Shown: positions 42,244 through 51,362, numbered from the stretch's first letter. The stretch: 64,000 bases of DNA from CAZTTH01 sp964615975 (GCA_964615975.1 CAZTTH010000002.1:59327-123326); one strand, 5' to 3'. The notes: generated by a model from the letters alone, not told the origin. Numbers and translations: made by a program.

Positions 42244-43824
42244 ATGCAGACACGCGTCAGATTTGCCCCTTCACCCACTGGTCAGATTCACATCGGTAAT
42301 ATTCGGGTTGCCATTTTCAATTGGTTATTTGCCCGCCATTCCCAAGGCATTTTCCTGTTACGAATAGAAGACACCGATCTGGAACGATCAACTCCGGAAG
42401 CAGTAACTCTGTTATTGCAGGAACTCGAATGGCTGGGGCTGAATTACGATGAACCGATAAAATTCCAAAGCGCGTGTCGCGATTATCACCTCCAATTGGC
42501 GCATCAATTGTTAACGGCCGGAAAAGCATATAAATATAAAAAAGGGGAGGGGGATGAAGCAATACTTTTTCGCATTCCCTGGGATGTTAATTCCGGTATT
42601 CCCATTCGGGATAGGGGTATGACCACCCTTACTCTCAATCCTACCAAACCGGTCCGGATATCTATCAATGGTATCTCCTATAACGAAATCAATAAAAAAG
42701 GAAATTCGGTCGCCGTGGAAGCATGTTTATCCGGTTTCAGGCAACTGGTTATTCGGGATGACAAGGGATCCAGTCTGTTTGAGTTGGAACCGATGATCGG
42801 TGAAATAACTGCAGGAAAAAACGAAATGATAATCGAAAATGCGATTAACATGACTTTTTTGAGGCGGGAAGTATGGTTTCATGACCTTATCAAAGGCGAA
42901 ATGAGTAAGGCACTCGATAACATGAAAGATTTGGTGATTGTTCGCAGTGATCAGTCACCAGTTTTTCATTTAGCAAATGTCGGAGATGATATTACCCAGC
43001 AAATCACACATATCATCCGCGGTGATGACCACATTGAGAATACCTTTCGTCATCTATTGCTCTTTCAGGCTCTAAACTCAGCGATTCCCGCTTATGCCCA
43101 TCTCCCCATGATCTGTAATAACCAGGGGAAACCATACAGTAAGCGCGATGGCGCTGCTTACATCGGGGAATTACGCGATCGCGGTTTTCTTCCAGATGCG
43201 GTATTTAATTACCTTTCATTGCTGGGATGGTCCCCTGGCAATGATCTTGAAAAAATGACCAGGAAACAAATGATTTCCCTATTTTCCCTCGATAGGGTAC
43301 AAAGTTCATCCGCCCAAATGGACATGGCCAAAATGACCAATTTGAACGGCCTTTATATCGCGGAAATACCATTCCCACAATTTCTCCGCATGGTCACTGA
43401 TATCATAACAAAACTAAATTGGGGCAAGTCGGTTGATCCAGAATATCTGGAGAAAGTTGCTTCCTTAATGCAAAGCCGAACCAAGCTCTTGGGTCATATC
43501 GAAGATTGGCAATATTTTTTCATTGACAATTTAAATTACAATCGAAGCGATACCGATAAGCATCTCAAATCTCCCACTATCAAGGAAGCATTGCAAAATC
43601 TTAAAGAATTCTTTGTTGATTTGGATTTCAATCTAATCACAATTGAACAAGCCATACATGCAGTCACCGAATCACTTTCCATGAAACCTGGAAAATTAAA
43701 TTTTCCTCTTCGTTTGGCTCTCACCGCCTCTTCTACAGGCGCCGGTATTTACGAGCTGATTTTAGTGCTGGGAAAAAGCCGAGTAATTAAACGACTCGAT
43801 TATGCCATTCACCATCTTTGCTGA
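42244..43824 (+). CDS. gltX: Glutamyl-tRNA synthetase with unusual insertion
   Basis: The 526-residue class I synthetase begins RVRFAPSPTGQIHIGNIR (HIGH variant HIGN, residues 16-19) and has the KMSKS-equivalent KPYSKRDG near 297. The core DLVIVRSDQSPVFHLANVGDDI...HIIRGDDHIENTFRH is standard. Two features are odd. The segment after GKAYKYKK, which in most GltX proteins is about 35-40 residues with a Cys/Tyr zinc-type motif, is reduced to a few residues. About 95 extra residues (113-207, SGIPIRDRGMTTLTLNPTKP to AINMTFLRR) then lie between LFRIP and EVWFHDLIKGE. I infer a lineage-specific remodelling of the acceptor-binding domain. The enzyme should still charge tRNA-Glu, which is encoded 3.5 kb downstream. 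Confidence 0.93.
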   Translation: MQTRVRFAPSPTGQIHIGNIRVAIFNWLFARHSQGIFLLRIEDTDLERSTPEAVTLLLQELEWLGLNYDEPIKFQSACRDYHLQLAHQLLTAGKAYKYKKGEGDEAILFRIPWDVNSGIPIRDRGMTTLTLNPTKPVRISINGISYNEINKKGNSVAVEACLSGFRQLVIRDDKGSSLFELEPMIGEITAGKNEMIIENAINMTFLRREVWFHDLIKGEMSKALDNMKDLVIVRSDQSPVFHLANVGDDITQQITHIIRGDDHIENTFRHLLLFQALNSAIPAYAHLPMICNNQGKPYSKRDGAAYIGELRDRGFLPDAVFNYLSLLGWSPGNDLEKMTRKQMISLFSLDRVQSSSAQMDMAKMTNLNGLYIAEIPFPQFLRMVTDIITKLNWGKSVDPEYLEKVASLMQSRTKLLGHIEDWQYFFIDNLNYNRSDTDKHLKSPTIKEALQNLKEFFVDLDFNLITIEQAIHAVTESLSMKPGKLNFPLRLALTASSTGAGIYELILVLGKSRVIKRLDYAIHHLC

Positions 43825-44230
43825 CCTCCATTTACCTGATTGCAATCTTCGGTTAATAACCAACAGCTTATCAACAGCGCTGCCAATAAGTTATTAACAT
43901 TAAAGCATATCATCATTAATATCAACAAGTTATGCATTTCTATGGCGCTTGTTTTTAATGCAATAATAGATACATAAGATATATTATGCGACGTTATATA
44001 CTTTGTATATATTGTCATGTAATCGATTATTGAAATCAGGTAGATTAGGTATTTTATCTACCGGATTAAGATGGAAGTTTATTCGGAAGGAAGATATGAT
44101 GAAGCGAGAGTTCTCAATCAAGCCATGTAGAAGGCTGAGATAGAAATCAGTGCAAATCCTGATTATGAACTGAAGGAAGTATATGCAGGGTGATAAAAAT
44201 CGCTAGTGACAAAGATTATAAAACCATTGC
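43825..44230. other. Intergenic region downstream of gltX
   Basis: About 400 A/T-rich bases without a convincing gene. It contains two DnaA-box-like 9-mers with one mismatch each (TTATCAACA at 43868 and TTATTAACA at 43891) and a perfect 7-bp hairpin GGTAGAT/ATCTACC (44039-44045 with 44056-44062, 10-nt loop) with no U-tract. None is strong enough for a named function. Confidence 0.45.
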
Positions 44231-44905
44231 TTAAAAATCTTCGATTTCGGTTAGATCAAAAGAATAGCCTTCAGTTTCGAGTGTGTTCGGCAACAGGCAA
44301 CCAGTAGTTTCGTATAATCCGACCCAGAGTTTACTGGGAACAAACCAAAGCTCAGTGCCATAACTGACGGGGGGATCGTATATTTTACGGAAATACGGGA
44401 TAGGAAAATCAATTATAACCCCAGCGATGTTGCGAACCCCGCGCTTCAGTTTATAATATATCGGTCGATGTATTGCGGTTAAAGGGATATCATGGGTAAG
44501 GCCCATGTCCATGGCGTATTCATCATCAAACGGAATACCAATACCATGATTATCTTTCGGGTTGGCACTCCAAAAACCCAATAGTTCATAAGCCCCCTGA
44601 TACAACCTTCCGGCAGTGAATCCTACCCCGCGAAATACACCCTTGATAGTCCCCAATGAACGAGAAAGAGCTGGATGACCTTCAATCATGTAGACACTGC
44701 GATCATAACCCTTATATATTTGCATTGGCAATTCGATCCAGCAGGTGATGATATTGACAAATCCATGGGTGCCTTTATCAGCCATACCATTGGCAATAGC
44801 TTCATCCGCTGCCCTGGCACTCAATTGGAAAACAATAAGGGTAGTTATGATAATGGAAATAAGGTTATCTTTTGTTAAAATCATGATAGAATTATGCAAA
44901 TACAA
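44231..44905 (-). CDS. Exosortase-associated TIGR04073-like exported protein
   Basis: The 224-residue protein has an N-terminal signal sequence (IIITTLIVFQLSARA) and an internal duplication. The first half has KGTHGFVNIITCWIELP...FTAGRLYQGAYELLGFW. The second has RGVRNIAGVIIDFPIP...PSKLWVGLYETTGCLLPN. The G..N......E.P / G.YE pattern is that of the exosortase system-associated TIGR04073 family, which co-occurs with PEP-CTERM/exosortase genes. It fits the PEP-CTERM protein at 35026-35682. It is a separate transcription unit, divergent from tyrA, and its role in the system is unknown. Confidence 0.72.
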   Translation of the reverse strand: MYLHNSIMILTKDNLISIIITTLIVFQLSARAADEAIANGMADKGTHGFVNIITCWIELPMQIYKGYDRSVYMIEGHPALSRSLGTIKGVFRGVGFTAGRLYQGAYELLGFWSANPKDNHGIGIPFDDEYAMDMGLTHDIPLTAIHRPIYYKLKRGVRNIAGVIIDFPIPYFRKIYDPPVSYGTELWFVPSKLWVGLYETTGCLLPNTLETEGYSFDLTEIEDF

Positions 44906-45034
44906 AGTAAATAATCAAGCGTGTTGCGATAAAAAAGAAAACGGTTATTTATTATCGCTTATTACTGTTTACCATTAATCTCAATTGCCAAAATATTCCT
45001 TATACTTAATTAATTTATCACACCTCCATATCGC

Positions 45035-45940
45035 ATGGCATCTCTAATCAATACATCCCGCATTGCAATCGTTGGATTAGGTCAATTGGGTGCTTCATTG
45101 GCAATGAAGTGCAAACAGATCGGGTGCATCTCCCTCTTTGCCATCGCCAGAAACGATGACACCATTCAATCCGCGTTAGATAATGATTTGATCGATGCAG
45201 GCAGCACCCTGGCCGCAGATATCCTGCCGGTAGTCGATATCGTGTTTATCTGTCTGCCATTAACTGCCACGATCGAATTTGTGCGGCAGAATATCAAAGA
45301 TTTCCGTCCCGGCAGCCTGGTAACTGATGTGGGCAGCGTTAAAGAAGTGATCGTGAATAATCTCCGACCAATACTGCACCAACATGGCGCTTATTTTATT
45401 GGCGGACATCCCATGGCTGGGTCAGAAAAATCAGGGATGAATGCCAGACGAATCGATCTTTTTCAGGATGCAATTGTATTTTTAACCCCTACCCCGGATG
45501 ATGATTCGTCTGCAATCAATATTTTGAGAAATTTTTGGAGTGATATTGGGGCTTGTCCATTAGAAATAGATGCAAGACGACATGACCAGGCCGTTGCATA
45601 CAGCAGTCATTATCTTCATTTAGTTGCTGCTACTTTATGTAAAACCACCTTAAGTCATGGGGATTCAGAAACCCAATCCCTTGCTTGCGCGGGAGGTTTT
45701 AGAGATACCACGAGAATCGCGTCCAGTAATGCGCGTATGTGGGAAGAGATCTTCAAATACAATCGTGAATTCACCTTAAAAGCATTAGACGACTTCTGCC
45801 AGGAAATCGCGATGATCAGAGATCAACTCAAGACTGAAGATTGGCAGGGTCTGGTCACCAATCTCGAGGACGCGAATAAACTTCGTCAGGATTGGTACGA
45901 CAATTTTGGTAAAGCGAGAGGATTTCGGAGTTCAATATAA
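45035..45940 (+). CDS. tyrA: Prephenate dehydrogenase (tyrosine biosynthesis)
   Basis: The 301-residue enzyme has the NAD(P)-binding Rossmann motif IAIVGLGQLGASLA, the TDVGSVK loop, and the substrate-binding motif FIGGHPMAGSEKSG. The helical dimerisation half ends with GGFRDTTRIASSN, diagnostic for prephenate/arogenate dehydrogenases. It oxidatively decarboxylates prephenate to 4-hydroxyphenylpyruvate. There is no fused chorismate mutase or ACT domain, so feedback control would have to act elsewhere. It heads a three-gene run with queF (32 bp downstream) and prmC. Confidence 0.94.
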   Translation: MASLINTSRIAIVGLGQLGASLAMKCKQIGCISLFAIARNDDTIQSALDNDLIDAGSTLAADILPVVDIVFICLPLTATIEFVRQNIKDFRPGSLVTDVGSVKEVIVNNLRPILHQHGAYFIGGHPMAGSEKSGMNARRIDLFQDAIVFLTPTPDDDSSAINILRNFWSDIGACPLEIDARRHDQAVAYSSHYLHLVAATLCKTTLSHGDSETQSLACAGGFRDTTRIASSNARMWEEIFKYNREFTLKALDDFCQEIAMIRDQLKTEDWQGLVTNLEDANKLRQDWYDNFGKARGFRSSI

Positions 45941-45972
45941 AGATTTTCTCAATATTATTTGGATATAACAAA

Positions 45973-46395
45973 ATGAAAACCACACAGAATTACATCAAAA
46001 ATCTTACCCTATTAAAAAAAGGACGAACAACGATACCAGATAAACCCAGCCATTTGATATTGGAAGCATTCGACAATCGATTCAACCATCGTGAATATTG
46101 GATACATTTCAATTGTCCCGAATTTACGACTTTGTGTCCCGTTACCGGCCAACCGGATTATGGTTCCATCAGCATCCAATACATCCCCGACAAAAAGTGC
46201 ATTGAAAGCAAATCATTAAAACATTATCTCTTTTCCTATCGCAATTTCCCAAGTTTTCAGGAAGAAATCGTAAATCGAATTTTGGAAGATGTGGTGAAAG
46301 CAGCAGCACCTCGAGAAATTCGGGTAATCGGAAATTTCAATGCCCGTGGTGGTATCGCAATCAATGTCGTTGCCACTGAAAAACTCAATGACTAA
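45973..46395 (+). CDS. queF: NADPH-dependent 7-cyano-7-deazaguanine (preQ0) reductase
   Basis: A short, unimodular QueF of 140 residues. FTTLCPVTGQPDYG carries the catalytic cysteine and aspartate at positions 55 and 62, the same numbering as in the B. subtilis enzyme. CIESKSLKHYLFSYRN is the family motif that contacts substrate and NADPH. It reduces preQ0 to preQ1 in queuosine biosynthesis. Other queuosine genes are not in the window. It sits between tyrA and prmC on the same strand with gaps of 32 and 20 bp, consistent with co-transcription. Confidence 0.95.
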   Translation: MKTTQNYIKNLTLLKKGRTTIPDKPSHLILEAFDNRFNHREYWIHFNCPEFTTLCPVTGQPDYGSISIQYIPDKKCIESKSLKHYLFSYRNFPSFQEEIVNRILEDVVKAAAPREIRVIGNFNARGGIAINVVATEKLND

Positions 46396-46415
46396 GTGAA
46401 AATTGAAGTTTATAC

Positions 46416-47282
46416 ATGATCTGTCAGCCCGGGAAAACCATCAGGGATAACCTTAAAATTGCGGAGAAATTTCTCGCTACCATTAAGAATCCATGTCCGC
46501 GATCAGATTGTGAATGGTTGTTTGCTGATGCTTTGAAACAAAAGCGGGCGGAACTCTACTGGGAATATGACCGGGAATTAAACAATGATGAATGCCAACT
46601 GATAGAAGCATTCCTAATCCGCCGCAAATCTGGCGAACCGTTGCAATATATCAGTGGATTCACGGAATTTCATCATGTCAAAATCTATGTCGGAGATGGT
46701 GTTTTTATCCCCCGGCCAGAAACAGAACTTCTGGTTGAAGCCGCAATTAAACGCTATCGTCATGATGGTATGATCTTAGATTTATGTACTGGCTCCGGTG
46801 CTATCGCACTGGCACTCAGAAAAGCCATTCCCCCCTGCCCTGCCATAATCGGAATCGATATATCAAATCACGCATTAACTTGGGCGAACAGAAACAAGAT
46901 CTCATTGAATGCTCATGGCGTTGAATTTCTCCAGGGTGATTTGTTTAGTCCTTTAGCATCTTCGGTTCAATTCAGCCTTATTGTCGCCAATCCGCCCTAT
47001 GTGACCATCGATGAATATGCTGGTCTCGACCATGAAATTCTAAATTTTGAACCGCGCGAAGCATTATTGGCAGAAGAAAATGGATTGGCGATCTTACGTC
47101 AGTTAGTGGAAATCGGGCAAACTTATCTGATCGCTGGCGGGTGGTTGATATGTGAAATTGGCGAACGTCAGGGGAATGCCATGAAAGCACTACTTGCCTT
47201 AAAGAATTGGACTGAGATTGAAGTCATTAGAGATTATAACTTCAGGGATCGGATTGTCATCGCGAGAAAAAAATCCAACTAA
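46416..47282 (+). CDS. prmC: Release factor glutamine N5-methyltransferase
   Basis: The 288-residue protein has an N-terminal helical substrate-recognition part (YISGFTEFHHVKIYVGDGVFIPRPETELLV) and a class I SAM-binding domain with LDLCTGSGAIALAL. The catalytic NPPY (about residue 191) lies in LIVANPPYVTIDEY. It methylates the Gln of the GGQ motif of RF1 and RF2. Length is normal. It is the last gene of the tyrA-queF-prmC run, followed 82 bp later by tRNA-Glu. Confidence 0.95.
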   Translation: MICQPGKTIRDNLKIAEKFLATIKNPCPRSDCEWLFADALKQKRAELYWEYDRELNNDECQLIEAFLIRRKSGEPLQYISGFTEFHHVKIYVGDGVFIPRPETELLVEAAIKRYRHDGMILDLCTGSGAIALALRKAIPPCPAIIGIDISNHALTWANRNKISLNAHGVEFLQGDLFSPLASSVQFSLIVANPPYVTIDEYAGLDHEILNFEPREALLAEENGLAILRQLVEIGQTYLIAGGWLICEIGERQGNAMKALLALKNWTEIEVIRDYNFRDRIVIARKKSN

Positions 47283-47364
47283 TTAGTTTAACAATCTTGA
47301 CAATGAACGATTCGCTATTACTAAGTATTTCCCTTTTTATACAGAAATTCGTAGAACACACTAC

Positions 47365-47440
47365 GACCCCATCGTCTAGAGGCCTAGGACACCGGGTTTT
47401 CATCCCGGTAACACGGGTTCGACTCCCGTTGGGGTCGCCA
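47365..47440 (+). tRNA. tRNA-Glu (anticodon UUC), CCA encoded
   Basis: The acceptor arm GACCCCA pairs perfectly with TGGGGTC, followed by the discriminator G and an encoded CCA (47438-47440). The anticodon stem is CCGGG/CCCGG with loop TTTTCAT, giving anticodon TTC (47399-47401). The T-arm reads ACGGG-TTCGACT-CCCGT. A consensus TTGACA at 47297-47302 could be its -35 box, but the -10 is weak (TAAGTA at 47322-47327). Confidence 0.97.
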
Positions 47441-47442
47441 TT

Positions 47443-48456
47443 TTATGCAACGACTTGCAACCAGCCACGTGGGTCGGGAAGGTTGCCCACTTGAATCCCC
47501 CTCATCCGGTTGTACAACCGCTGTAACACCGGGCCGCAACCACGTTCGGGACCGATTTTGATGTTTTGATCACCGCGCACGATGCGATTTACCGGTGTGA
47601 TGACCACCGCAGTACCACAGGCTCCCACCTCGGCAAATGTTGAGATTTCATCGAATGCAATCGGTCTTTGCTCGACTTTCAAGCCATCATCTGCCGCTAA
47701 ATCCATCAGGGATTTATTGGTAATACTCGGAAGGATTGATTTAGAGTTTGGCGTTACATAAGTATTGTCCTTGGTGATGGCAATGAAATTTGAGGTGCCA
47801 AATTCTTCGACATAACGCAATTCACGCGCATCCAAATAGAGATTGATGGGAAAACTTTTTTCTTCCGCCAAGTGATGAGGTTCGAGATCCGCGGCATAAT
47901 TCCCCGCGACCTTCACATGTCCAACCCCATCGGGAGCGGAACGATCATAATGATCCAACACGATCGCACTGACGGGATTCAATCCACCTTTATAATAATC
48001 TCCTACAGGCAATACCAGGATAAGAAATGTGTATTCGTCAGCCGGACGGACTCCGATTCGTGGCCCTGATCCAAATAATAATGGACGAATGTATAAAGCC
48101 CCTCCAGATCCGAAAGGCGGGACAAAGTCGAGATTGGCCTTAATCACGCGATGTACCGCATCAATAAAAATATCGGCAGGCGGCGCAGGCATGAGTATGC
48201 GTTTGGCGGTTGTTTCCAAACGCCTGGCATTTTGATCAGCGCGAAAAACACGAACCTTACCATCGCGGCAACGAAAGGCTTTCAATCCCTCAAATGCTGA
48301 TTGACCATAATGCAAGGCAGTTGCCGCTATATGCAGATTCACATAGGGCTTTTTGATAAGTTTGCCTTTACTCCATTTGCCATTCTTCCAAGAAAGGCGA
48401 ATGTGACATGTGGTATCGAGATATGAAAACCCCAATGAAAGCCAGTCATTGATCAT
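47443..48456 (-). CDS. ilvE: Branched-chain amino acid aminotransferase (class IV PLP enzyme)
   Basis: The 337-residue protein matches the longer branched-chain aminotransferase subfamily: LHYGQSAFEGLKAFRC near the N-terminus, ALYIRPLLFGSGPRIGV, the PLP lysine in GHVKVAGNYA (about residue 181), and EEFGTSNFIAITKD and ACGTAVVITPV toward the C-terminus. It reversibly transaminates Leu, Ile and Val. Its stop codon ends 2 bp from the 3' end of the oppositely oriented tRNA-Glu gene, so the two converge almost without spacing. It is a single-gene unit with its promoter in the 209-bp region before 48666. Confidence 0.94.
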   Translation of the reverse strand: MINDWLSLGFSYLDTTCHIRLSWKNGKWSKGKLIKKPYVNLHIAATALHYGQSAFEGLKAFRCRDGKVRVFRADQNARRLETTAKRILMPAPPADIFIDAVHRVIKANLDFVPPFGSGGALYIRPLLFGSGPRIGVRPADEYTFLILVLPVGDYYKGGLNPVSAIVLDHYDRSAPDGVGHVKVAGNYAADLEPHHLAEEKSFPINLYLDARELRYVEEFGTSNFIAITKDNTYVTPNSKSILPSITNKSLMDLAADDGLKVEQRPIAFDEISTFAEVGACGTAVVITPVNRIVRGDQNIKIGPERGCGPVLQRLYNRMRGIQVGNLPDPRGWLQVVA

Positions 48457-48665
48457 AATAATTCCTTTACTGATAGAAATAGATTGCGATACAAAACAAG
48501 TATGAAATCTTAATCGAGCTAAACAATTAATTCGTCTGCGGTTAATTTCAATATGAGGTAAAACTTAGGAGAAGTTATTGCAGATGAAATAATGACATGT
48601 TATAATCCGCAGCTGCTGAATTCTTTGCCGATATATAATTATCCATACCTGAAATCAAGCCATCA

Positions 48666-49223
48666 ATGTTTTTCCTGAATTTGCATATCAATTTTGCCAT
48701 TGGCGCATCAATTTTTGGCGCTTTTCTTATTGGCGCCGGTTTATTTTGTTTACGGATATTACCCAGAGATCAAACCCTTTGGCGCACGTTGCCCCGAGAA
48801 CGAATCATCGGGATAATCATGGGTTTTATCTGCCTGTATTGGTCAGCCTATCATGTGAATTCCTTTTTAGAGGGAAACATGTTGAAGTTTCGTTCATACT
48901 TGCCAGTCATTGTGATCGCCATTACGATCCTGTCGTATTCATATCTGGATTATTTATTCGTCCGCGGGTTAGGCGGATTATTGCTTCTGTTTACTACCTG
49001 GATGTTACATGAAGGGTTTGTCATCCATCTCCCCTTTCGTCCAATATTTTCCCTGATGTGTTATGGATTTGGCGTTTATGGAATTTTCATTATCGCCGTG
49101 CCCTATAGTTTTCGCGATTTGCTTGAAAAAATCACTCTTCATATTCGTTATCAATGGATCGTATCATTGTCACTTATTGTGGTTGGCAGTTATAGCCTGA
49201 TCATGGGATTAACTCAGCGATAA
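48666..49223 (+). CDS. Predicted multi-pass membrane protein, unknown
   Basis: The 185-residue protein has about five hydrophobic segments (for example FAIGASIFGAFLIGAGLFCL, IIGIIMGFICLYWSAYHV, VIVIAITILSYSYLDYLF and WIVSLSLIVVGSYSLIMGL) with short basic loops. I recognise no family. It precedes rsmG by 9 bp and is probably translated from the same transcript. A Tyr/Trp-rich start to the second helix and a conserved-looking HEGFVIHLPFRP loop are the only distinctive features. Confidence 0.7.
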   Translation: MFFLNLHINFAIGASIFGAFLIGAGLFCLRILPRDQTLWRTLPRERIIGIIMGFICLYWSAYHVNSFLEGNMLKFRSYLPVIVIAITILSYSYLDYLFVRGLGGLLLLFTTWMLHEGFVIHLPFRPIFSLMCYGFGVYGIFIIAVPYSFRDLLEKITLHIRYQWIVSLSLIVVGSYSLIMGLTQR

Positions 49224-49232
49224 CTCAAGTCC

Positions 49233-49913
49233 ATGGTCAATAGTTCCGACATCGAGCTGCTAACAGACTATATCCAGTCGTTAATTTCATCGCCATTACC
49301 TGTTTCCTGGCTGCAACGAATACAACTCTTATACCAACATCTTTCCACCGCCAATAAATCCACCAACCTGACAGCCATAACAGATTCCCGTGATTTTTTA
49401 TTCAAGCATATTGCCGACAGTCTCTCGATCCTTGGATCTCATCCTGAATTAGAGTCATCCGATTTGATTATTGCCGACCTGGGATGTGGCGCGGGATTTC
49501 CCGGAATTCCGTTAGCGATCACCTGTCCGAGGTCACAATTCCATGAGATTGATTCCAATGGCAAAAAAATCGCATTTGTTAAACTCATCATCGCAGTACT
49601 TCAACTCCAAAACTGTCACGCTTTCATGGGACGAGCCCGAGAAATGGGACGTCTTCCCACTTACCGACAACAGTATGATTATGTTTTGATCCGCGCAGTT
49701 GCCGATGGCGGAACATTAATCAGGGAATGTCGTCACCTGTTAAAACCCTCTCATGGCAAAATGATTTTATATAAAACTCCAGAAATGTTAGAAACATCGG
49801 AATGGGAAATCACTCAACGAGAAGCTCAAAAGGCCAGGCTGAATCTGGAACTCTCCCCAGTATTTGAATTACCCGCTGGATGTGGTCAACGTCTCTTTAT
49901 CACCATCAGTTAG
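49233..49913 (+). CDS. rsmG: 16S rRNA (guanine-527-N7)-methyltransferase
   Basis: The 226-residue SAM-dependent enzyme shows the RsmG signature set: STNLTAITDSRDFLFKHIADSL, the glycine-rich loop ADLGCGAGFPGIPLAI, the FHEIDSNGKKIAF motif and VLIRAVADGGTLI. It makes m7G527 in 16S rRNA, and its loss gives low-level streptomycin resistance in other bacteria. It is flanked by a membrane protein gene (9 bp upstream) and a CPBP protease gene (22 bp downstream). It is not next to mnmG or parAB, the usual origin-proximal neighbours. Confidence 0.95.
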   Translation: MVNSSDIELLTDYIQSLISSPLPVSWLQRIQLLYQHLSTANKSTNLTAITDSRDFLFKHIADSLSILGSHPELESSDLIIADLGCGAGFPGIPLAITCPRSQFHEIDSNGKKIAFVKLIIAVLQLQNCHAFMGRAREMGRLPTYRQQYDYVLIRAVADGGTLIRECRHLLKPSHGKMILYKTPEMLETSEWEITQREAQKARLNLELSPVFELPAGCGQRLFITIS

Positions 49914-49935
49914 CAATGACTAATCCTCACACTTT

Positions 49936-50706
49936 ATGAGCGAACCACATAAGGGCACAGAAATCGCAGATAACATCAATTGGGGTGATTATCCCTTTGC
50001 CCGCAACTGGTATTTGTTGGCTTCATTTTTCGCTATAAATATCTCCCTGCTGGCAACTCAAATAGCTGGTATCTTCAAAACCTCAACAGTGACTGCTGAT
50101 GTTCCATCATGGAGTGACCTACTCATTTCATTACTCACATTCCATGTCACCGGTGTTTTGGTTATTGGCACGATCGTTGTTTTATGTCTTCCACAGCAGT
50201 ATCGCAGGCAGGAACTATCGATTCACCATATTCCCAAATGGCATGAGATATTACACCATTGCAAAACCCTAATCTGGTTGATTCCAGGAATATTAATCAT
50301 CAACGGAATTATACTCAAAATATTTGAGATGGCGAACTGGTCAATTTCTGACGATCTGATCATGGATTCATTCTTACAGGGCCCGGCAAGCGTGATCATT
50401 GTTTTGATAATTGGGGCGGTGATCATCGCTCCGGTTTCGGAGGAGCTGTTCTTTCGCATTGTGATTTTCCGAACATGTCATCATTTTTTACCGAAAGGCA
50501 TCGCTGCCATCATCACCTCATTGCTTTTTGCAATTTTTCATTTTCGCCCGGAACAAGTTGTTCCGCTTTTTATTTTAGCGATGATATTACAATTCAAGCT
50601 GGAATCAACCCAATCATTATTTCACCCAATAATTCTTCACGCACTATTTAATGGAGTCATGATTGGGGCCGTCCTGTTTACACGTTTTTATTGGGGATCG
50701 ATTTGA
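49936..50706 (+). CDS. CPBP-family intramembrane glutamic protease
   Basis: The 256-residue multi-pass membrane protein has the three conserved CPBP motifs in order near the C-terminus: VSEELFFRIVIF (EExxxR), LLFAIFHF (His) and HPIILHALFNG (HxxxN). The family includes Rce1-like CAAX proteases and bacteriocin self-immunity proteins. The actual substrate is unknown. It is the third gene of the run after rsmG. Its last 19 bp overlap the 3' end of the opposing PBP-like gene (50688-51362). Confidence 0.88.
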   Translation: MSEPHKGTEIADNINWGDYPFARNWYLLASFFAINISLLATQIAGIFKTSTVTADVPSWSDLLISLLTFHVTGVLVIGTIVVLCLPQQYRRQELSIHHIPKWHEILHHCKTLIWLIPGILIINGIILKIFEMANWSISDDLIMDSFLQGPASVIIVLIIGAVIIAPVSEELFFRIVIFRTCHHFLPKGIAAIITSLLFAIFHFRPEQVVPLFILAMILQFKLESTQSLFHPIILHALFNGVMIGAVLFTRFYWGSI

Positions 50707-51362
50707 ACTATGACATCATTGCCAGGAACAGGTGATTGAATTTCTCTCCATGTTTCAGGGATCCAATTACCTGATTTATCAACCATGACTTTATATTTAC
50801 CATCCCTGCCGGCCAGAAAGCGGTCATACTTTTTTTCCCAACCTGATACGCCAACTTCATGTTGATCAATCAAGGTTGTTTGACCAATCATGGTCAATAA
50901 CGTGGTATTTTCATAACTCAACTGGCGTTTGAAACTGGTACGAATAACCAGGCGGTTATTCCTTCGCATCAAATCCCGCAATTTCATCAATTCTTCAGGT
51001 GTCAATGGTTCTTTAACAAGAACTTCATCAGCCAGGCATCGAGATCGCAATTCATTTTCATCGAACGTTATGATCTCATTCAATTTAACCAGATCTGTTG
51101 ATAGTTGACTCAAATCTTTAGGCGGTTGATAATACAATGAGTAATAGCGAATTGACCACGAAATTGGAGTTCCTGATGGATTCAGTAATCGCCCACGGAT
51201 TGCAGGCAAGTGCCCGATTCTCCAGGATTCATTCTCAAATCGCTCCACATAAAAATCCCGCTGCATCACCATGATATTCACCAGGCGAACGATAATGATG
51301 CCTCCCCATCCAATAAATAAAATTAAAAACAGGGATAAACGGCGATGTAATTTATTTTTCAC
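50688..51362 (-). CDS. Truncated PBP/FtsI-like protein: membrane anchor and dimerisation domain only
   Basis: The 224-residue protein has an N-terminal basic segment and one membrane helix (LSLFLILFIGWGGIIIVRLV), then the class B PBP pedestal: RGRLLNPSGTPISWS is the RGxIxDRNGxxLA equivalent, followed by MIGQTTLIDQHEVGVSGWEKKYDRFLAGRDGKYKV. It ends VIVQIDPQ-stop, exactly where class B PBPs enter the transpeptidase domain, so the SxxK, SxN and KTG active-site motifs are all missing. The end overlaps the convergent CPBP gene by 19 bp, so the transpeptidase half has been lost or replaced. It is third in the mraZ run. Either a pseudogene or a kept non-catalytic scaffold. Confidence 0.72.
   Translation of the reverse strand: MKNKLHRRLSLFLILFIGWGGIIIVRLVNIMVMQRDFYVERFENESWRIGHLPAIRGRLLNPSGTPISWSIRYYSLYYQPPKDLSQLSTDLVKLNEIITFDENELRSRCLADEVLVKEPLTPEELMKLRDLMRRNNRLVIRTSFKRQLSYENTTLLTMIGQTTLIDQHEVGVSGWEKKYDRFLAGRDGKYKVMVDKSGNWIPETWREIQSPVPGNDVIVQIDPQ

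Noticed and set aside
43868..43899. DnaA-box-like 9-mers TTATCAACA and TTATTAACA (replication origin?)
   Set aside because: Each has a mismatch, the region lacks dnaA/dnaN/parAB or mnmG, and A/T-rich DNA yields such hits by chance.
44039..44062. GGTAGAT/ATCTACC hairpin as terminator
   Set aside because: No U-tract follows and it lies over 200 bp from gltX.
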